This document shows positions 18,756 through 18,837 of a stretch of 18,837 nt of DNA, piece after piece. The notes below the pieces were generated by a model. It was given only the letters and a program-made list of their open reading frames with translations. It was not told the DNA's origin and searched no databases. Both the position numbers and the translations under genes were made by a program. Where the stretch lies: NCBI GenBank assembly GCA_964058805.1, contig CAXKVV010001017.1, positions 1-18,837 of the forward strand, written 5' to 3'. Each line of letters begins with the position of its first letter. Positions within the stretch are counted from its first letter, which is position 1. This stretch comes from Schoenoplectus triqueter. Its lineage: Eukaryota > Streptophyta > Magnoliopsida > Poales > Cyperaceae.

Positions 18756-18820
18756 GAGTGTGTTGTCACTCATCATTTTTAAGTGTGTTGTCACTCACCC
18801 TTTTGAGTGTGTTGTCACTC
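18756..18820. repeat. Triplicated GAGTG/CACTC hairpin unit
   Basis: GAGTGTGTTGTCACTC occurs at 18756-18771, as a one-base variant at 18781-18796, and again at 18805-18820, with period 24-25. Each unit can form a 5-bp stem with a 6-nt loop. A weaker related copy (TGAGTTGTAGTGCTCACC) precedes them at about 18731. Confidence 0.9.
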
Positions 18821-18837
18821 TTATTACCGATAGGCTT

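Larger units (their letters stand above)
17991..18837 (+). mobile_element. LTR-like region of a retrotransposon (partial)
   Basis: Starts near TGTTACACTTAACATC (17993), a plausible LTR 5' end, and runs past the window end. It holds a palindrome array (18242-18475), a TATA-like ACATATAAAG (18602-18611) followed by GA-rich and CT-rich leader-like DNA, and a triplicated hairpin unit at 18756-18820. This order (repeated enhancer block, TATA, leader) is typical of plant LTR U3-R structure. No terminal CA, primer-binding site or gag/pol is in view, so the superfamily and the exact borders are not assigned. Confidence 0.45.

Overview
This is an AT-rich, gene-poor stretch of a flowering-plant nuclear genome. 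It holds two split protein-coding genes with canonical GT/AG introns, long (TA)n, (GA)n, (CA)n and (ATT)n microsatellites, several fold-back (MITE-like) elements, and LTR- and Helitron-like fragments. The low gene density and the style of the EXO70F protein are compatible with a monocot, but nothing in the window settles the species. No RNA gene, CRISPR array or bacterial-type operon was seen.

Layout. 1-1530: non-coding, no supported gene. 1531-3904: five consecutive fold-back elements, most abutting (TA)n or (GA)n tracts; arm sequences place them in two subfamilies (two elements, then three). 3905-4521: proximal promoter and 5'UTR of a plus-strand bHLH gene. 4522-5729: FIT/FER-like bHLH transcription factor in three exons (273 aa). 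5730-8926: intergenic DNA plus the presumed 3'UTR of the next gene. 8927-11615 (minus): EXO70F-type exocyst subunit in two exons (668 aa). 11616-12050: its promoter. 12052-13178: an old, diverged direct duplication. 13674-14135: candidate non-autonomous Helitron lying in a (TA)n tract. 14160-17200: AT-rich DNA with a short tandem duplication, a GC hairpin and a dense palindrome cluster. 17204-17568: a fold-back MITE with internal triplicated units. About 17990-18837: an LTR-like region with many copies of a CGTTATAACG palindrome and a triplicated hairpin unit, cut by the window end.

The two genes are transcribed toward each other (plus-strand bHLH, minus-strand EXO70F), with about 3.2 kb between their stop codons. 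Nothing suggests they act together: one is a likely regulator of root iron uptake, the other a vesicle-tethering subunit. The most striking signals are the run of microsatellite-associated inverted repeats directly upstream of the bHLH gene, the intron in an EXO70F gene, and the palindrome-rich LTR-like region at the right edge.
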